Below are positions 25,095 to 37,572 of a stretch of DNA of 64,000 bases, piece by piece (the stretch's first letter is position 1; each line of letters begins with the position of its first letter). The notes beneath the pieces were generated by a model. That model had not been told where the DNA came from. It did not search any database and was given only the letters and a program-made list of their open reading frames with translations. The position numbers and the translations under genes are program-made. This DNA is from Alligator mississippiensis. Its lineage: Eukaryota > Chordata > Crocodylia > Alligatoridae. The stretch covers positions 50,655,001-50,719,000 of the forward strand of contig NC_081827.1 of assembly GCF_030867095.1 (NCBI RefSeq), written 5' to 3'.

Positions 25095-25283
25095 TATTTG
25101 AGACTAGAATAGGCTCCCAATGGGGGTGGTACAAGCACCTACCCTGCAGATCTTCAAAAGGAGACTGGACGCACACCTTGCTGTGGTTATTTGACCCCAG
25201 CAATCTTTCCTGCCTAGAGCAGGGGGGCTGGACCCGATGATCTCATAAGGTCCCTTCCAGCCCTAAAATTCTGTGAATCTGTG
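25095..25283 (+). mobile_element. CR1 3' tail inserted in the hAT transposase
   Basis: This is a 5'-truncated CR1 end: 'ggctcccaatgggggtggta', 'ctggacccgatgatctcata', 'aggtcccttccagccc', then the 8-mer repeats 'attctgtg aatctgtg'. It interrupts the hAT frame between the DCFE and PILVTICE blocks. Confidence 0.75.
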
Positions 25284-25740
25284 AATTTATTAAGAACTAG
25301 CCTATTCTGGTGACCATTTGTGAGGTAAAGAGTAAAAAAATTAATGGAAGTATCACAGCTGGAGTAGTCAGCATTGGACTAAAGAGAAATGTAGAAGATA
25401 GGGTGAATACAGAAAAACTTACTTCCATAACCTTGAACCAACCAATTAAACAAAGATCCATGGCTGTATTGCAGATACTGTTGAAATTTGGAATGAACTT
25501 GAAGAAACATTAAAACAATAAATACCCAACAGTAAAGTTAAATTGCATCCAGTAAAGATGTGGATGGATCAAGCATTTATTCCACCTCATTTTTTCACCA
25601 ACATTCTCAACACAAAGTACCAGCATAGATACCTGTCACGGGGTGGAGTCCCTAGAGATGGCCAGGATGTCTTTAGGGCCCTATAGCCATGCCAGCTTCA
25701 CCCTGCGGGCACCTTCTAGTCTCACCAGCCACATCTTGTT

Positions 25741-26915
25741 GTTTGACACTGTGTCAAAGGCTTTATTTACTTAGATTTTAAAAGGCCTTTGACACAGTGT
25801 CACACCCAATTCTCATAAATAAACTAAACAGTTGCAGTTTAGATTATTACACAATCCAGTGTGTAGAAAATTGGCTTATGGGATGCACCCAGAGAGTGGT
25901 AGTGGACAGGTTGGTTTCTACGTGGAGAAATATAGGCAGTGGAGTCCCCCAAGGCTCTGTCCTGGGACTGGTACTATTCAATATTTTCATTAGTGACTTG
26001 GACAAGGGAGTACAAAGCACCCTGTCCAAATTTGCTGATGACACCAAACTATGCGGGGAGGTACACAAACTAGACAGCAGGGAGTGAATCCAGGCTGATT
26101 TGGACAGGTGGGGGAAATGGGCCGAACAGAATAGGATGCACTTTAACGTGGATAAGTGTCATATGTTGCACCTGGGGAGGAAGAATCATCAATACTCCTA
26201 CAGCCTGGGAGGTACCATTCTAAGTAGCACAACTGTGGAAAGGGATCTCGGAGTAGTAGTCAACACCAAAATGAACATGAGTCACCAGTGTGATGAGGTA
26301 ATAAGTAAAGCTAGCCACATCCTTTCTTACATAAGTAGGTGCATCACAAACAGGTCGAGGAAGGTAATACTTCCCCTCTATGCAGCATTGGTCAGGCTGC
26401 AGGTGCAGTATTACATCCAGGCACCACACTTCAGAAGGGCTGTGGATGGTCTGGAGAGGGTTCAGAGGAGGGCCATTCATCTGGTTAAAGGCTTACAGAG
26501 AAAACCCTATGCGGACCAATTGGGAGACCAAAACCTCTTCAGCCTCCGCAAGAGGAGGCCAAGAGGTTCTCTCGTGGCCATCTACAAACTCATCGGGGGG
26601 GGGGGTCAGCAAGAAATAGGGGATACAATGTTTACCAGGGTGCCCAATGGGGTAACTAGAAATAATGGCCACAAACTGGAAGAGATCAAATTCAGATTGG
26701 ACATCAGGAAAAAATTCTTTAAAGTGAGGGTTGCCAAAATATGGAATACACTTCCAAGGGAGGTGCTGCTGTCCCCTTCCTTGGAGGAATTTAAAAAGAT
26801 ATTGGATAGACACCTGGCTGGGGTCATCTGACCCCAGCACTCATTCCTGCCCAGGGCAGGAAGTCGGACTTGATGATCTAATAGGTCCCTTCTGATCCTA
26901 ACATCTATGAAACTA
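25741..26915 (+). mobile_element. Young CR1 LINE, 5'-truncated
   Basis: The copy contains the 3' half of the CR1 RT frame and an intact 3' tail (about 26860-26918) ending 'ctatgaaactatgaa'. It lies inside the LTR-like element. Its 5' junction is a fold-back: 25741-25761 is the reverse complement of 25785-25805, 20 of 21 bases. It is clearly less decayed than the other CR1 copies here. Confidence 0.88.
25782..26831 (+). pseudogene. CR1 reverse transcriptase, C-terminal part, one internal stop
   Basis: One frame runs from [15 protein letters not shown] through [28 protein letters not shown] and LERVQRRA to the natural-looking end at 26831. The RT signature ADD is present. It is broken by a single TGA (26085-26087) between HKLDSRE and IQADLDRWGKW, both sides being in the same frame. 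A 1-base loss just upstream (about 25780) also disrupts the frame. It lacks the endonuclease and N-terminal RT because of 5' truncation, so it is not active. In the family the enzyme primes reverse transcription at a nicked target. Confidence 0.85.
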
Positions 26916-28079
26916 TGAAATAATAAGATGGGAAGCTTCCCACGAGATTGTGTGGCCATGGTCCTGCTGAACCCCACTAGATCCTGAGTCCCTTGGATCC
27001 CTTGCCGGGACTTACTCAAAGTCCATGCTTCTTAAGATACCCTGAGCCCTATGGGCTAGATGCATGGTTCCAAAACTTTCCCTTTACCACACCCCCATGC
27101 CTTGCAGATGGCAATTAAATGTTGTCACTTTTTATGAGGCCTCCATCTAGTTTGGCCTCCTGTTGTCACTAGGCACTGAGCTCTCCACAGCCCTGTCTGC
27201 ACACCCTCACTGGCATTGGGGCTCTACACAGTAGCATGCCCCAGTGAGGCCTCCTCTTCCCAGACAGCCTCAGCCCAGTCCACTGGATTAAAAGCAACAA
27301 CAAAAATATGAACCCCTGGGCTATAACAACAGCAACCATAACACTAGAGGTCACATTCTGCCCCTTTAAGATGGCCAGTTTCTCCCTCAACAATGTGTGC
27401 CTCCTAGCCCCAGATACTTTAGGAGCTCTTAAAGCTCATTAGTCTCACCAGAACAGGCACCCAGGTATCTTGGTGGAGCTTTTCCACACAAACTCCACTC
27501 CCCCTGGCAGCTACCAGGGCCCTAACTGCCTTCAGTTCCAGCCCTGGGGTTTATATATGCCCAGGGCCCTGCCTTCTTCTGGTCAGCTGACCAGGCACAG
27601 GTGCAGGCTAATTCCCTCATTATCCTGCTGCCATGGAAACCTGCACCTGTGGGGTGTTTCTGTCTGGTTCCTAGGGCCCTCTCTCTAGGCAGTTTCTACC
27701 CTTAAAGGAGCAGGCACCTTCATGCCCTGTGACAATACCTAACTGCCAAAGAGGAAAGTGCTGCTATGACATGGCATCTACTAATCAACTATTGATCATG
27801 CCAACCATACATCTGAGGGCTAGAGGTAATCTAATTCAAGCAATATATGTTTGCTGAGTATGTTTTACAGAAAGTGGTACAAGTCACTTAGCAAAACACC
27901 TGGAACCAGAGTCTGGTGAAGTGCTAAACCAGCTTTTATCAGCAGTATCCTCTTCTGCAGGCACAGAAAGAATATTTTCTTCATTTGGACTGGTTCGTTC
28001 AAAGCTGAGAAATCAATTGGGAGTTGAAAAGCAGGAAAGTTTGTTTTTCTCATTCAGTCTATGAATAAAAAGGGGGAGA

Positions 28080-31000
28080 TGGATGAAATTTACGCATTTA
28101 AAAACTTGAAAGGAGGTAAACATTTTTTCAAAAGAACCAAGGTAAAAACACTGCTGACTGACTGACTGTCTCATTTCAAAGAGAATTAAGCAAGTAGGAA
28201 CTTATGCTCAAATGACTTCCACCTGGGCATTTTAGAAAGTTTTCCCCACGGGGATCTGGAATAATTGGTTTAATTCACCAACTACAGTTCATGTTTCTAA
28301 TACTATAGCAGTTAATACTAGCATTTAATAAATAAGTTAATTGTAATGTGCACTATGCTTTAATTTAAAAAAGTTTCTGTATCCAAAACATTCAAGTTTT
28401 GTTTAATAATACTGAAGTGTTGGTTTTCTGTGTTTTAATTAAATTCAAATTGCCATCTTAACGCAGCAAAAATATCATCTTGTGAATATGAAATATATAT
28501 TTCACTATTTTATATCATACTAAAATGTAGGATTCTATAAAACAAATACCCAAATACGTTAAGCTAGATCTTTTTAAAATACATGTATCTAGTTTGTGTA
28601 CCTGGGAAACACATGTACCAAATCTACTATAAAAACTGTATTTAGGTATAAATCAACATGTTTTAATTGTTCTATCAATCAAAGTAATTGTTAAATTGGT
28701 TGAGTACATAATCCACAGGGGATTGTTGAGCAACTCTTGCATTCTTCTAGATAAGGGTCTAAGACTTTGTTCAAAGCCAATCAATAGTTTCTTCATTTGC
28801 CTTAAGGAGTTATCACTAAATGATAAAAACCCAAGCTAAGGTAGGTCTACCTAGTTTTTGCCAAATGAGGGGCTACCCTCCCTTTTCTTTCCCTAACTTC
28901 TAGCAATCAAGAAGTGCTCAACTGAACAAAATGTCTCAGGCCAAGCAAAAAAATAACTTTAATAAATCTGGTTTAAAAGCAAGTTTCTCATAATTAGAAA
29001 TACACTTTCTGAAACAAAGTATAACACATCCTTTTCCTTTTTTTTTTAAGACAGAGCTCCTTCCTAGTTTTCATACACGCCCCTCATATTCTGCATCTGG
29101 ATGCTAACCCTTATTATTTGAAGAAAAAAAAATCATTAGCTACATTCAAAAGCCGAGGATCTAGGTTACAACTGGGAGCCTGAATGTCTTCACTAACATT
29201 TTACCAAATATTTTTGTGTTTTCCATTACATGTTAAATATTTCATCGTCAAAGTCACAAAAACACCATAAATAGTAACAATATTATAGCATTTTGTACCT
29301 TCACATGGTCTTCAATGTCCATATACTTAGTAAGCATTTAGTTTAATTCCCTTTATCACTCACTATTTTAACAACTGTATAGTTCTATTTAAGAAGATTT
29401 AAATAGGACTATCACATGACTACCTAAAAAGTACAAGATCAGCCAAAGTTAAACTCTATAATGTAAAAAAAACCCCACACATACAGCCTTATCTGTGCTT
29501 CTTTTGTAATATTTGACACTAACCTGTCACAAACTGACCCAACACACTTTCATACCAGGCAGGCAGGTCACATATGATAAAAGGTTTTCATGTCTGTAAT
29601 GGTAAATAAGCTCACTTACAGAATGCTGACCTTGGTCAGCTTTTTAGCTAACTATATTCAGAGTTCAGACAACTCAAAACAAATCTCCAGGCACTCTGCT
29701 GTCTCACAGCAAGAATCAAAAAGGGCAAAACCACAATCAAAGTGGCAGTTGAGTTGCTCAGCAGGGGTTTACTCAAGGCCCATACAGAGAGATGAACAGA
29801 AGTCTCAGCAGGTGTTACAGGCCTCATGCAGAAAGGAGGAGCAAACCTGGAGAAGGCCAAGTAAGAACGTTGGGGCACTGACAGACCGCAGCACTCTGAT
29901 ACAAACAAGAGACAAGCTCAAGAGCAGCTGGCTGAGAAAAAGAGAGAGAGGGAGGGAAATAGATATGGAATACATTTGCAGTGGCCTAAAGAAGGTAACT
30001 GCCCAAGCCCCTGGTACCTATATAATTTATGTAATTGGTGTTCTACTTTTCCCCCCACCCCATGTCCTTCTTGGGGAAAAAATGTTATCACACAATAAAA
30101 TGTGTGATTAGTAAAAACATTAAACACACAAAGAACAATCTGACCAGCCAAGAACTGGATCATGTTTAGCAAAACATGCAGCCAATGTAAAAATTGCAAA
30201 ACAATGAGGCATGATATGTCTCTTCATCAGAAAATTAAAAAAAAACAACCAGTTATATAAAAAGCAAGCATATAATGTTGTACAGGAAATGGAAACTTTC
30301 ATCAGGACCCAGAACATGAGCTCTTAAAATGGAATACATCTGATATAAAAGATGATCCAATTTTTAAATACAGTGGTGGTACAGAAAAGGTTGCCAGTAT
30401 AAAATTGATGAGTGCCTCATTACCTGCACTATTCCTCCCCTTGCTCTCCATAGCAAATGCTACATATACTACAAACATTCTAGCAGCTATTACAAATCAC
30501 AGACTCTAAACGTATGAAGCAATGATGTGGGCATACTCCTTGCGCAAGCACCAAACCCTACTGAGTCATTTGCAGAATACATTAAGTAGCTGTCAGGTTT
30601 ATACGTAAATGCAAATATCACTGTATTAAAATCCACTACATGCCAGGAATCTCCCTTTTTAAAAATCATCATTTTGATTACATTTGGGCATTGCTTGGCT
30701 GCCAACAGCACTATGATACAGCCATTATTTAACAATGGAGCCTATTTAGCACTTCATGCTCAGGCAGTACTCCCATTGAAATCAAATTCTAAAAGATGAC
30801 AATGGGAGTTTTGCCTCAGTGAGGACAGAGTTAGACAGTGCTGAATAGAGTTCTTAGGGCCTGACCAGTGGGTGGTGGGTCAGGCCCTTGAAGTCTAAAA
30901 AAAAGGGGAAAAAGCAATGACTCAAGTGACCTGCACTTTACTTGTGCAGCGCTGGGTTATACATTCTGTGTGTGCATTCTTTTTGAATGTCAGTCATTGA

Positions 31001-31194
31001 ATCAGGGTGCCAATGCACACTCAGAGAAGCACATAAATAGCAACTGTTTTAGCAGTCACTACATTAAGTAAAAACCAAGTAAAGAATGTTTGTCCAGTAC
31101 AAAAACAAACGTTGACTGGAAAATTTTGGTTTTCCAACTTATATGGAATAGTATAAAACATACTGAGCAAACACACATACTCCTGAAACACTGG
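28080..31194. other. Intron stretch, nothing recognised
   Basis: AT-rich. A 173-codon plus-strand open frame at 29590-30111 covers a purine-rich patch and gives no recognisable domain. No named repeat was seen. Confidence 0.45.
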
Positions 31195-31202
31195 ATGTGT
31201 AT

Positions 31203-32215
31203 TAGGGCTGTGCAAGCTTCAGGTGGTGATTTAATTCAGAGGTGGCCCAATTTGGTGGCCGAATCTCTGAATCCGAAGCAAATCAGGGGACCAATTAAAA
31301 GGTCCAAATCAATTCAAAGCTCTCCAAATCTTCGGAAAAGATTCAGAAAGCTTTGATGATTCAGGCAGTCCCCAGTGGCTGCAGCAGGGAGCTGCAGCTG
31401 AACTCCAAGCTCGTAAGTAGGAAACAGGCAAGCGGGGAGGGGACCATGGGGGCCCCCTACCAGCCCCCCCCATGGCTGCCCCACCTCCCCAGCTCCTAGT
31501 GCTTTAAAGAAAAGCCCTGGTGCTCACTGGGTGCTGCTGGGTGGGGGGGGGGGCTATCCCTATGGCCCCCCCACTGCCACAAGCCCCCCAACCCCCCCTC
31601 AATTGCCCCTCCTGGGCCAGCTCCGGGCCTTTAATAAAAAAAAAAAAAAAAAAAAAATGAGAAAAGCCCCAGGACTCTCCGCTGCTACCGCAGCCTCAGC
31701 ACTTCAGGGGGCTCATGCAAAGCCCCACATGTGGTGCAGGGCAGCAGGGGACAGCAGGGATCATCCCCTGCCAGCAGGAATGGTGAGCCTGGGGCTTTTC
31801 TCGGGGGGGGGGGTTTCTTAAAGGGCTGGAGTTGGCTTGGGCAGGACACCCATAGGAGGGCTAGAGGAGCAGGGGGGGTTGGGGGGCTTGTGGCAGAGAC
31901 CCCCATGCAGCGTGAGCCTGTGGAGGGGCAGCAGGGATCACCCCCCACACCTGGCAGCACCCAGTGAATTGGGACTTTTTTTTTTTTTTTAACAAGTGCC
32001 GAGAACTGGGGTGGGCAGGGCAGCCATTGCTGGGCTGGGAGAGCAGGCGGGGGATGGGCCTGGGTGTTTAGGAGACTCAGCAGCAGCTGAATCTCTGAAT
32101 CAGATTCGGCCAAATCAATTCAGGACAGTGATTTGAATCACCGAATCAAATCACTGTCCCCTGAATCGTCCGAATCCAAATCCAAAGTGAATACTAGCTG
32201 CACTGCACAGGCCTA
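31203..32215. mobile_element. Non-autonomous hAT element with GC-rich interior
   Basis: The left end tagggctgtgca pairs with the right end tgcacaggccta. The 1013-bp unit is flanked by 8-bp duplications atgtgtat (31195-31202) and atgtatat (32216-32223), 7 of 8 matching. The arms contain repeated 'gaatc'-rich blocks. The interior (about 31430-32070) is GC-rich with C, G and A homopolymer runs and no transposase. Confidence 0.85.
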
Positions 32216-32629
32216 ATGTATATATGTGCATGAATATATCATCCTTCTGATGTTTTAATGGTGTCAGTTTTCTGAATAAATAAATGCTAACCAAATTCAA
32301 TGGATACAGTACACAGGTAATTTCATCATATTTGTCACAGGCAAAGTATTACATAGATGTCATTTTTTCCAATTACTTTATTGACTATAGCCAATAAATA
32401 TATTTAAAAACTCTGCATGTTGTCCTGAATGAAGTCATTCTAGCACATACGGGAAAAGCAGTTTTTCGTATTTTACAAATTTCATCATAGGACAACATAT
32501 TCTGTCAGTCATTCTGTTGCTATGGGTCACTCAAATAAGCCAGTTAATGTTACATGCCAAAACAGAAGAACTTTACATACTCATGAACTACTATAAAGTC
32601 TTGGTTAAACACAGCAGATGTGTAAACAA

Positions 32630-32872
32630 GATGCTAGAAGCACAGTAGACTAATTCTACTATGCATTAGTGTGTCACAGCAAAAGCCATGTTAATGCTTA
32701 GTAGAATTAGTCTACTGTGCATTAGCATCATGTAAAAAATGTGCGCTGATGCTACTGCATGGTAGCGCTGATTACAGCGCATTAAGTTATTACATGTTAT
32801 TACAGACACTAAACTTAATGCGCCATAATTACAGTGCATTAATGCACATGTAGACATGCCCTGTAAATTTCA
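32630..32872. mobile_element. Hairpin-chain element ending 'gcacatgtagacatgccc'
   Basis: Arms 32640-32668 and 32692-32720 are reverse complements at 28 of 29 bases. A second pair, gcgcattaagtt / aacttaatgcgc, lies at 32777-32788 and 32812-32823. The right end tgcacatgtagacatgccc links it to the elements at 22185 and 53169. Confidence 0.6.
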
Positions 32873-35800
32873 CTTTTGTTTTTCTTCCAATTAAAGCACA
32901 GGCTGCATGCACTCATTCAAATAATCTGGGAGAATTTGTTCTCCTTATAAAGAAACTTACCCAGAGCCATGTGTACAGACATTCAAATGCTGAGGCCCTA
33001 AAGAGTAAAGAGGCTGTAGTACTGATAATGTGCTGCCCTATGCAAACACTGCAGTGTGCTCTGCAGATTTCTTTAGTCTGCCTGGCAACAGAAGTCAGAG
33101 CCAGACTGGCCATAGTCAGCCACTGTTTCCCAGAAGCACAATGTAGGGACTGTGAAGCGGATGTGATCTGTTCCCTGCTGGAGCAGAGTCGAAAGAACAA
33201 CGCAGTTTCCCTTACAGGGGGTAGGATCTTGGAGGGCCGTGTTCTCTTCTGAGAAGGCACAGCATGTAGACATTCAGTCTTCCAGAAGAAACTTTCCTGA
33301 AAGTGATTTAACCCTGGTTATTCCAATGTTATTTTTATCCTGGAGCAGCCATTTCTACTGTGTGAGAAAATTGTCTGAACATCTGTACACTTATGGTTTT
33401 TCCTGGGAGAGCAGCAACTCTCCTAGGTGAAACTGAATGTCTCTAAAAGGCCACAGATTTTGAGGGAGTGGGTGGGGTTGGGTAGAAAGGTTACTGTGAT
33501 AAATTAAAAATAAAAAATACATTTAAAAAAACCAAGAAAATGACTGTCATTCGGTTTAGTTTCAATATCCATGACGGATAATAAAATTAGGGGAGTTCAG
33601 TGAAAACAATTAATGAATTATCAAGTGCTGCTATTTAGGCACATCCTGGCTGAGATCTTTGTGCTGTAAGTATAGGTAGTACAACGAACAATTCACAGTC
33701 CAGGGGAAAGTGGGTAAGGTGATTTTGCACTGCCCTCCTTCCTACCCCCCACCCTCAGGTTGCTAAAGGGCCTCCAGAAGTCCTAGGCGTAACTTAGACA
33801 GTCCTGGGGACCAGTTTTAAGTTACAGCAGCCTTGTCAGGCTATCCTATGGGATACATCACTGTGAGAAATGGCTTCACCCAACTCCATCCTTCCTGCTC
33901 CCAATTTTACCATACCTAATGTCAGCCCTTGGCAAACATCTCTTAAAAGCAACTATAAGGGTCTCATCTACAATTCCAGACCAGATAACTTCTTCCCCTG
34001 CTCGGTACCCCTTTAAACTGCTTTGGTCCTTCCACCTGACCTATGGGAACTGGCACAGGAGCAAGACTCTTGTGCTACATATACAGACACACACAAAAGT
34101 ATCCTTTCCCGTTCATTTTCAGATCAATAATTTTAATGATGCCATTTGCTCATAAAACAATGAAAAAGTGTTAGTTAAAATGTTGCTCTAAATCTTACTT
34201 AGCATATTATACTATTATTTCTTTGAGCAACCATAAAAAGGTACAGAAAATTCTGTAATGCTTCACTTCTCAGGGGCAAATTTACATCACTAAAAGTATG
34301 TTATTCATGTGTTTGAAAAACACAGAACAATTGTCACCATTGTAGCATGCCACTTAACCATGTCCTTTTTCAGCTAGGTTAGTTGCAACTTTCGAACAAG
34401 AAACGCTTAAACATCCCAGAATTACGTTTTAGAAAGAGAAAAATTGTCTTTCCATCTCAGAGTTTCTTTGTTTTTGTAGTAGATGGCAGGGAGCAATAAC
34501 ACTTCCTTCAGGGAATATATGGATTAATAATGAATACTGAGGAAATTACACTCATGTAAGCCTCGCTGGATATAAAAGTGTTTCTCAACAGTTTGTTTTT
34601 GGAATGCTGGGATCACTCAGAATATTCAGCACAGTTTTATCACACAGCAAGTTTTAAAGGTCTTCTAATATGATTACTGCAGCTTTTAATTAGATGATGC
34701 TGAAATATCTGAGAAGCGACTCCTAAAACCTACCTGGCCAGATTTAAGTCCATGCATTAAAACTGTATTTAGAGCAGTGAATCAAGGGACCACCTAGCAT
34801 GAAAAAAAATCTAATATTTCATTTAATCTCATTTATTCAGAATCTAATATTTGGAATATTGTAGGCCTTGTGATCCAGCAATATTTGTTCTTTGTCTTTA
34901 TATTTTAAAGAATGTTATTATAAAACTTTCAAGGAAAAAAAGGCTGCAAAGAATTTACAGTAACATTTAACTTTATTTACTCTATTGCTTTGGAAACATA
35001 CGAGCCTATAAGACTAATTATACTCTTGTGATTTTTAGGGGGGAGGGGTGGGGGGGAACCTCACTTTCTTTTTCCCCATGTACTGTCAATACTTTGTCAT
35101 GTAAAACCTTAATGGGACTTCCTTGGTAGTATATGGTCTTGAGTGCAGTTTCTCATTAGAAAATAAAGTGTTATGAAAGTCTAACTTTCAATTATTAGAC
35201 TTATTTCCTGTCAGTTATCTCTGCATTCCTCTCAGTTGGTGGATTATTTGAATTTTTATCCAAAATTCACTTCATTTTCCCTTTTTGTTGGGATTCCACA
35301 GGCTCTTGGCTTTCTCAACTCACCTTTAGCCTTCCTCAATGCCTCTTCCATTCTAAACAGTTTTTAATTTCCCTTAATCTACCCTTGCTGAAACCAATTT
35401 CCTTTCCTTTCCACAGCCCTTCTGCATTTATAGGCTATGCTTGTCCTCTTTACTGAACCATTCTCTTTTCTGTATGCTCCACCAATCTCCATGCAATTCT
35501 TTTTGCTCACGTGCAGACATTTTTCTGGAGGCTGAAAAGGTATAACATGAACCATGTATTCAATGATACATTAGTGGTCACTTGGATTCACTTCAACAAA
35601 ACCAGTTTTGTGGAGGCCTGAATACAAGAACAAACTGCCTAAGAAGTAGATCAGAATAAATAAAATCTTATTTTCATAGAGTTTTATTTTTATAACTTTA
35701 CTTTTGAATGAGTACAATCTAGTCATTGAAGTGTCAAGAGTTCCTGGTTCTGCTCTTAGCTCTGCTACTGCACTGGCTTGTTGCTAACACGAGCAAGTAA

Positions 35801-36770
35801 CTTTTAAGAGCCATTTATTTTTTACGCGTTCAAATTTGGTCTGCCCTAAATGATACAACTTGAAACTTAAAAAAAAAAAAAATATGAAGACCCCTATTCA
35901 AAGGAATTCCAGGTGCTCACCACCTCTGAAAATCATCCTGTGTCAAGCTGTGCAAGAAAAGACAGAGACATGGAGAATAAGATACTTGTAAATCATGATC
36001 TTAATCCATTGGCTTGAGTGCCACCATAGATGGTTCTTGCAACTTCATTGTTGCAAGGTGCTTTGAAATGTAGCACCGTGCAACTTCCATGGTAAATAGA
36101 AGCCCCAAAATGCAAGGGCCTTGGGTTTGTTGGTGCCCTGGGTAAGAGAGTCATTTGAGGCCCCTTATAAATTTAATATTGATACCTATAAGCAAGTCAG
36201 ACATTTTTTTTTTCAATTTCACTTTGCCCTATCCATGAAAATGCAATGAAAGTATCTTAATACAATATTGATAATACAAATATTCAGTGTAACTAAATTT
36301 TATAAAGTGTGGGGCCCCGGGCAGTCACCTGGTTTGTCCTTCCCTAATGGCACTACTGCCTTGACCATGAGGAAAACAGCCCCCAGTGGCAGGAGGGCAA
36401 GTGAGGACTGATACAACCTCAGTTGCCTTGTGGCCACTTGCCCCTCCCAGCCCCCCCCCCCGGCCACTGCTGCAGCAAGTAGAACTTGCACTACTACTTC
36501 TGCTACTGGCCCTGCCACCACCCCTTACCAGAGCCACCACTCCTGCATGTCCTATGGTGGGGATGCTGCCCTGGGCCAGAGCTGGTGTGGAGTGTCTCGG
36601 ACCAGAACAAATCTATGCCCTGTGGTGCATCAAACCCACAAGGGGCCCCAAAGTCCAGATCCAGCCTGAGGCATGAAGTGAGTTTAACATCCCTGGGTCA
36701 CAGAGTGAGAATCCCTGTTCTGAGTACCCTTATGACCCATGTATCCCTTTCTGCCCAGGAGGTTCAGCTT
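32873..36770. other. Intron stretch, mostly unrecognised
   Basis: No gene was seen. A GC-rich patch at about 36300-36720 ends with 'gagaatccctg', which resembles a hAT terminus, but I could not find its partner. A G-rich run lies at about 35039-35055. Confidence 0.4.
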
Positions 36771-36775
36771 TAACA

Positions 36776-36925
36776 GCCCATAGTCTAGTGTTTAGTGTAA
36801 TTCCCTGGAAAGTGAGAGATCCAAGTTCAAACCCTTTGAAGGAGGGCCTAGAAACTGTATCTCCCAGTCCTCTGGTCAGAGCCTTAATCATCAGACTACT
36901 GGGAAAATAAAATGTGTGTACTTGA
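36776..36925 (+). repeat. tRNA-like SINE
   Basis: The unit carries an A-box-like 'tagtctagtgtttagtg' (36781-36797) and a B-box-like 'agttcaaaccc' (36824-36834), spaced as in a tRNA-derived head. A tail 'agccttaatcatcagactac' follows. Copies with the same tail motif lie at 53950-54085 and 60706-60850. Confidence 0.5.
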
Positions 36926-37384
36926 TCTTAAGTCCAGAAAAAAATTAGAGGGTGGTGGGTACACACTATATTTTAAACCCAGAAGCTAAGTGAGTTAGGA
37001 CAGGAAGCAGAAGATGTGTGTTCTAGGTCTCTCTCACCCAGACGGCATCTGAACCTGTACCTTTCCAACTTTCTAGCACATGGCTCTGCCACCACACCAC
37101 ATACCACCATTGTGTGCACTATCTAGCCCCTCTCCAGCACCTCTCGTGAAGCTGAGCCAGTGGTCCATGCATCTAGCAGTTATTAGCTAAAATGGACATA
37201 GGGTAGTGCAGTGAAGAAGGCTGTAACACACTGGCAGCAAGGGTCAAGGCTAGAGGTTTCAGGGCAGCTGCCATGTCACTAAGTTGCATACCTTCAAGCT
37301 TGTACAATTTCTTTTGTTCCTTTCTTGGCTGCTCAGGTGTAGAGAGAGCTATAAAATAAACAATGGAGAAGCATAGCACCTAGA

Positions 37385-37572
37385 ACGGGGGTGGACAATT
37401 ATTTCAGTTGGAGGGCCACTTAATGAGTTTTGGGGACCTGTCGAATGCCACATCCATCTTTCTTTCTCTCTCTTGCTCAGCATCTTTCTTCTCTTCTCTG
37501 TCTCTCTCCCCTGCTCCCTCTCCATCTGTTTCCCCTCCATCTCCATCTGTCTCTCCCCCTCCCTCCCTCCAG
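37385..37572. mobile_element. hAT left end plus pyrimidine-rich tract
   Basis: The sequence 'gggggtggacaattatttca' followed by 'ggagggccactta' matches the left arm of the element at 61447. It runs into a C/T tract (37447-37572). No right terminus was recognised, so the copy is probably truncated. Overlapping open frames arise from the tract. Confidence 0.55.

Larger units (their letters stand above)
25634..27734. mobile_element. Solo-LTR-like element, split by a CR1
   Basis: The unit starts TGTCACGGGG and ends CCCTGTGACA, short inverted ends of the TG...CA type. It is flanked by an exact 5-bp duplication, atacc (25629-25633 and 27735-27739). Both are expected for an LTR retrotransposon or endogenous retrovirus LTR. 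Removing the CR1 (25741-26915) leaves about 0.93 kb. A TATA-like tttatatatg lies near 27550. No gag, pol or env coding was seen. Orientation is not certain. Confidence 0.7.
24765..28075 (+). pseudogene. hAT transposase relic, split by later insertions
   Basis: Three separated blocks read in the order of one hAT transposase. Block 1 (24780-25094) includes LLAKDLNTPRIRENAVEIAK and LPQDV*WNSVVDCFE. Block 2 (25284-25628) includes PILVTICE, IGLKRNVED and a decayed AFIPPHFFTNILNTKYQ. Block 3 (27740-28075) includes SSAGTERIFSSFGLVRSKLR, the C-terminal dimerisation region, ending at a stop near 28064. The N-terminal zinc finger and first catalytic part were not seen. Block 1 is separated from block 2 by a CR1 tail, and block 2 from block 3 by an LTR-like element. 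The relic has stops and frameshifts. Assignment is by remembered family motifs. Confidence 0.75.

Noticed and set aside
29590..30111. 173-codon open frame
   Set aside because: No recognisable domain. It is partly a purine-rich tract and nothing supports transcription.
36781..36855. Possible tRNA gene
   Set aside because: The A- and B-box-like motifs are present, but the arms do not form a clean cloverleaf and related diverged copies exist, so it is called a SINE.
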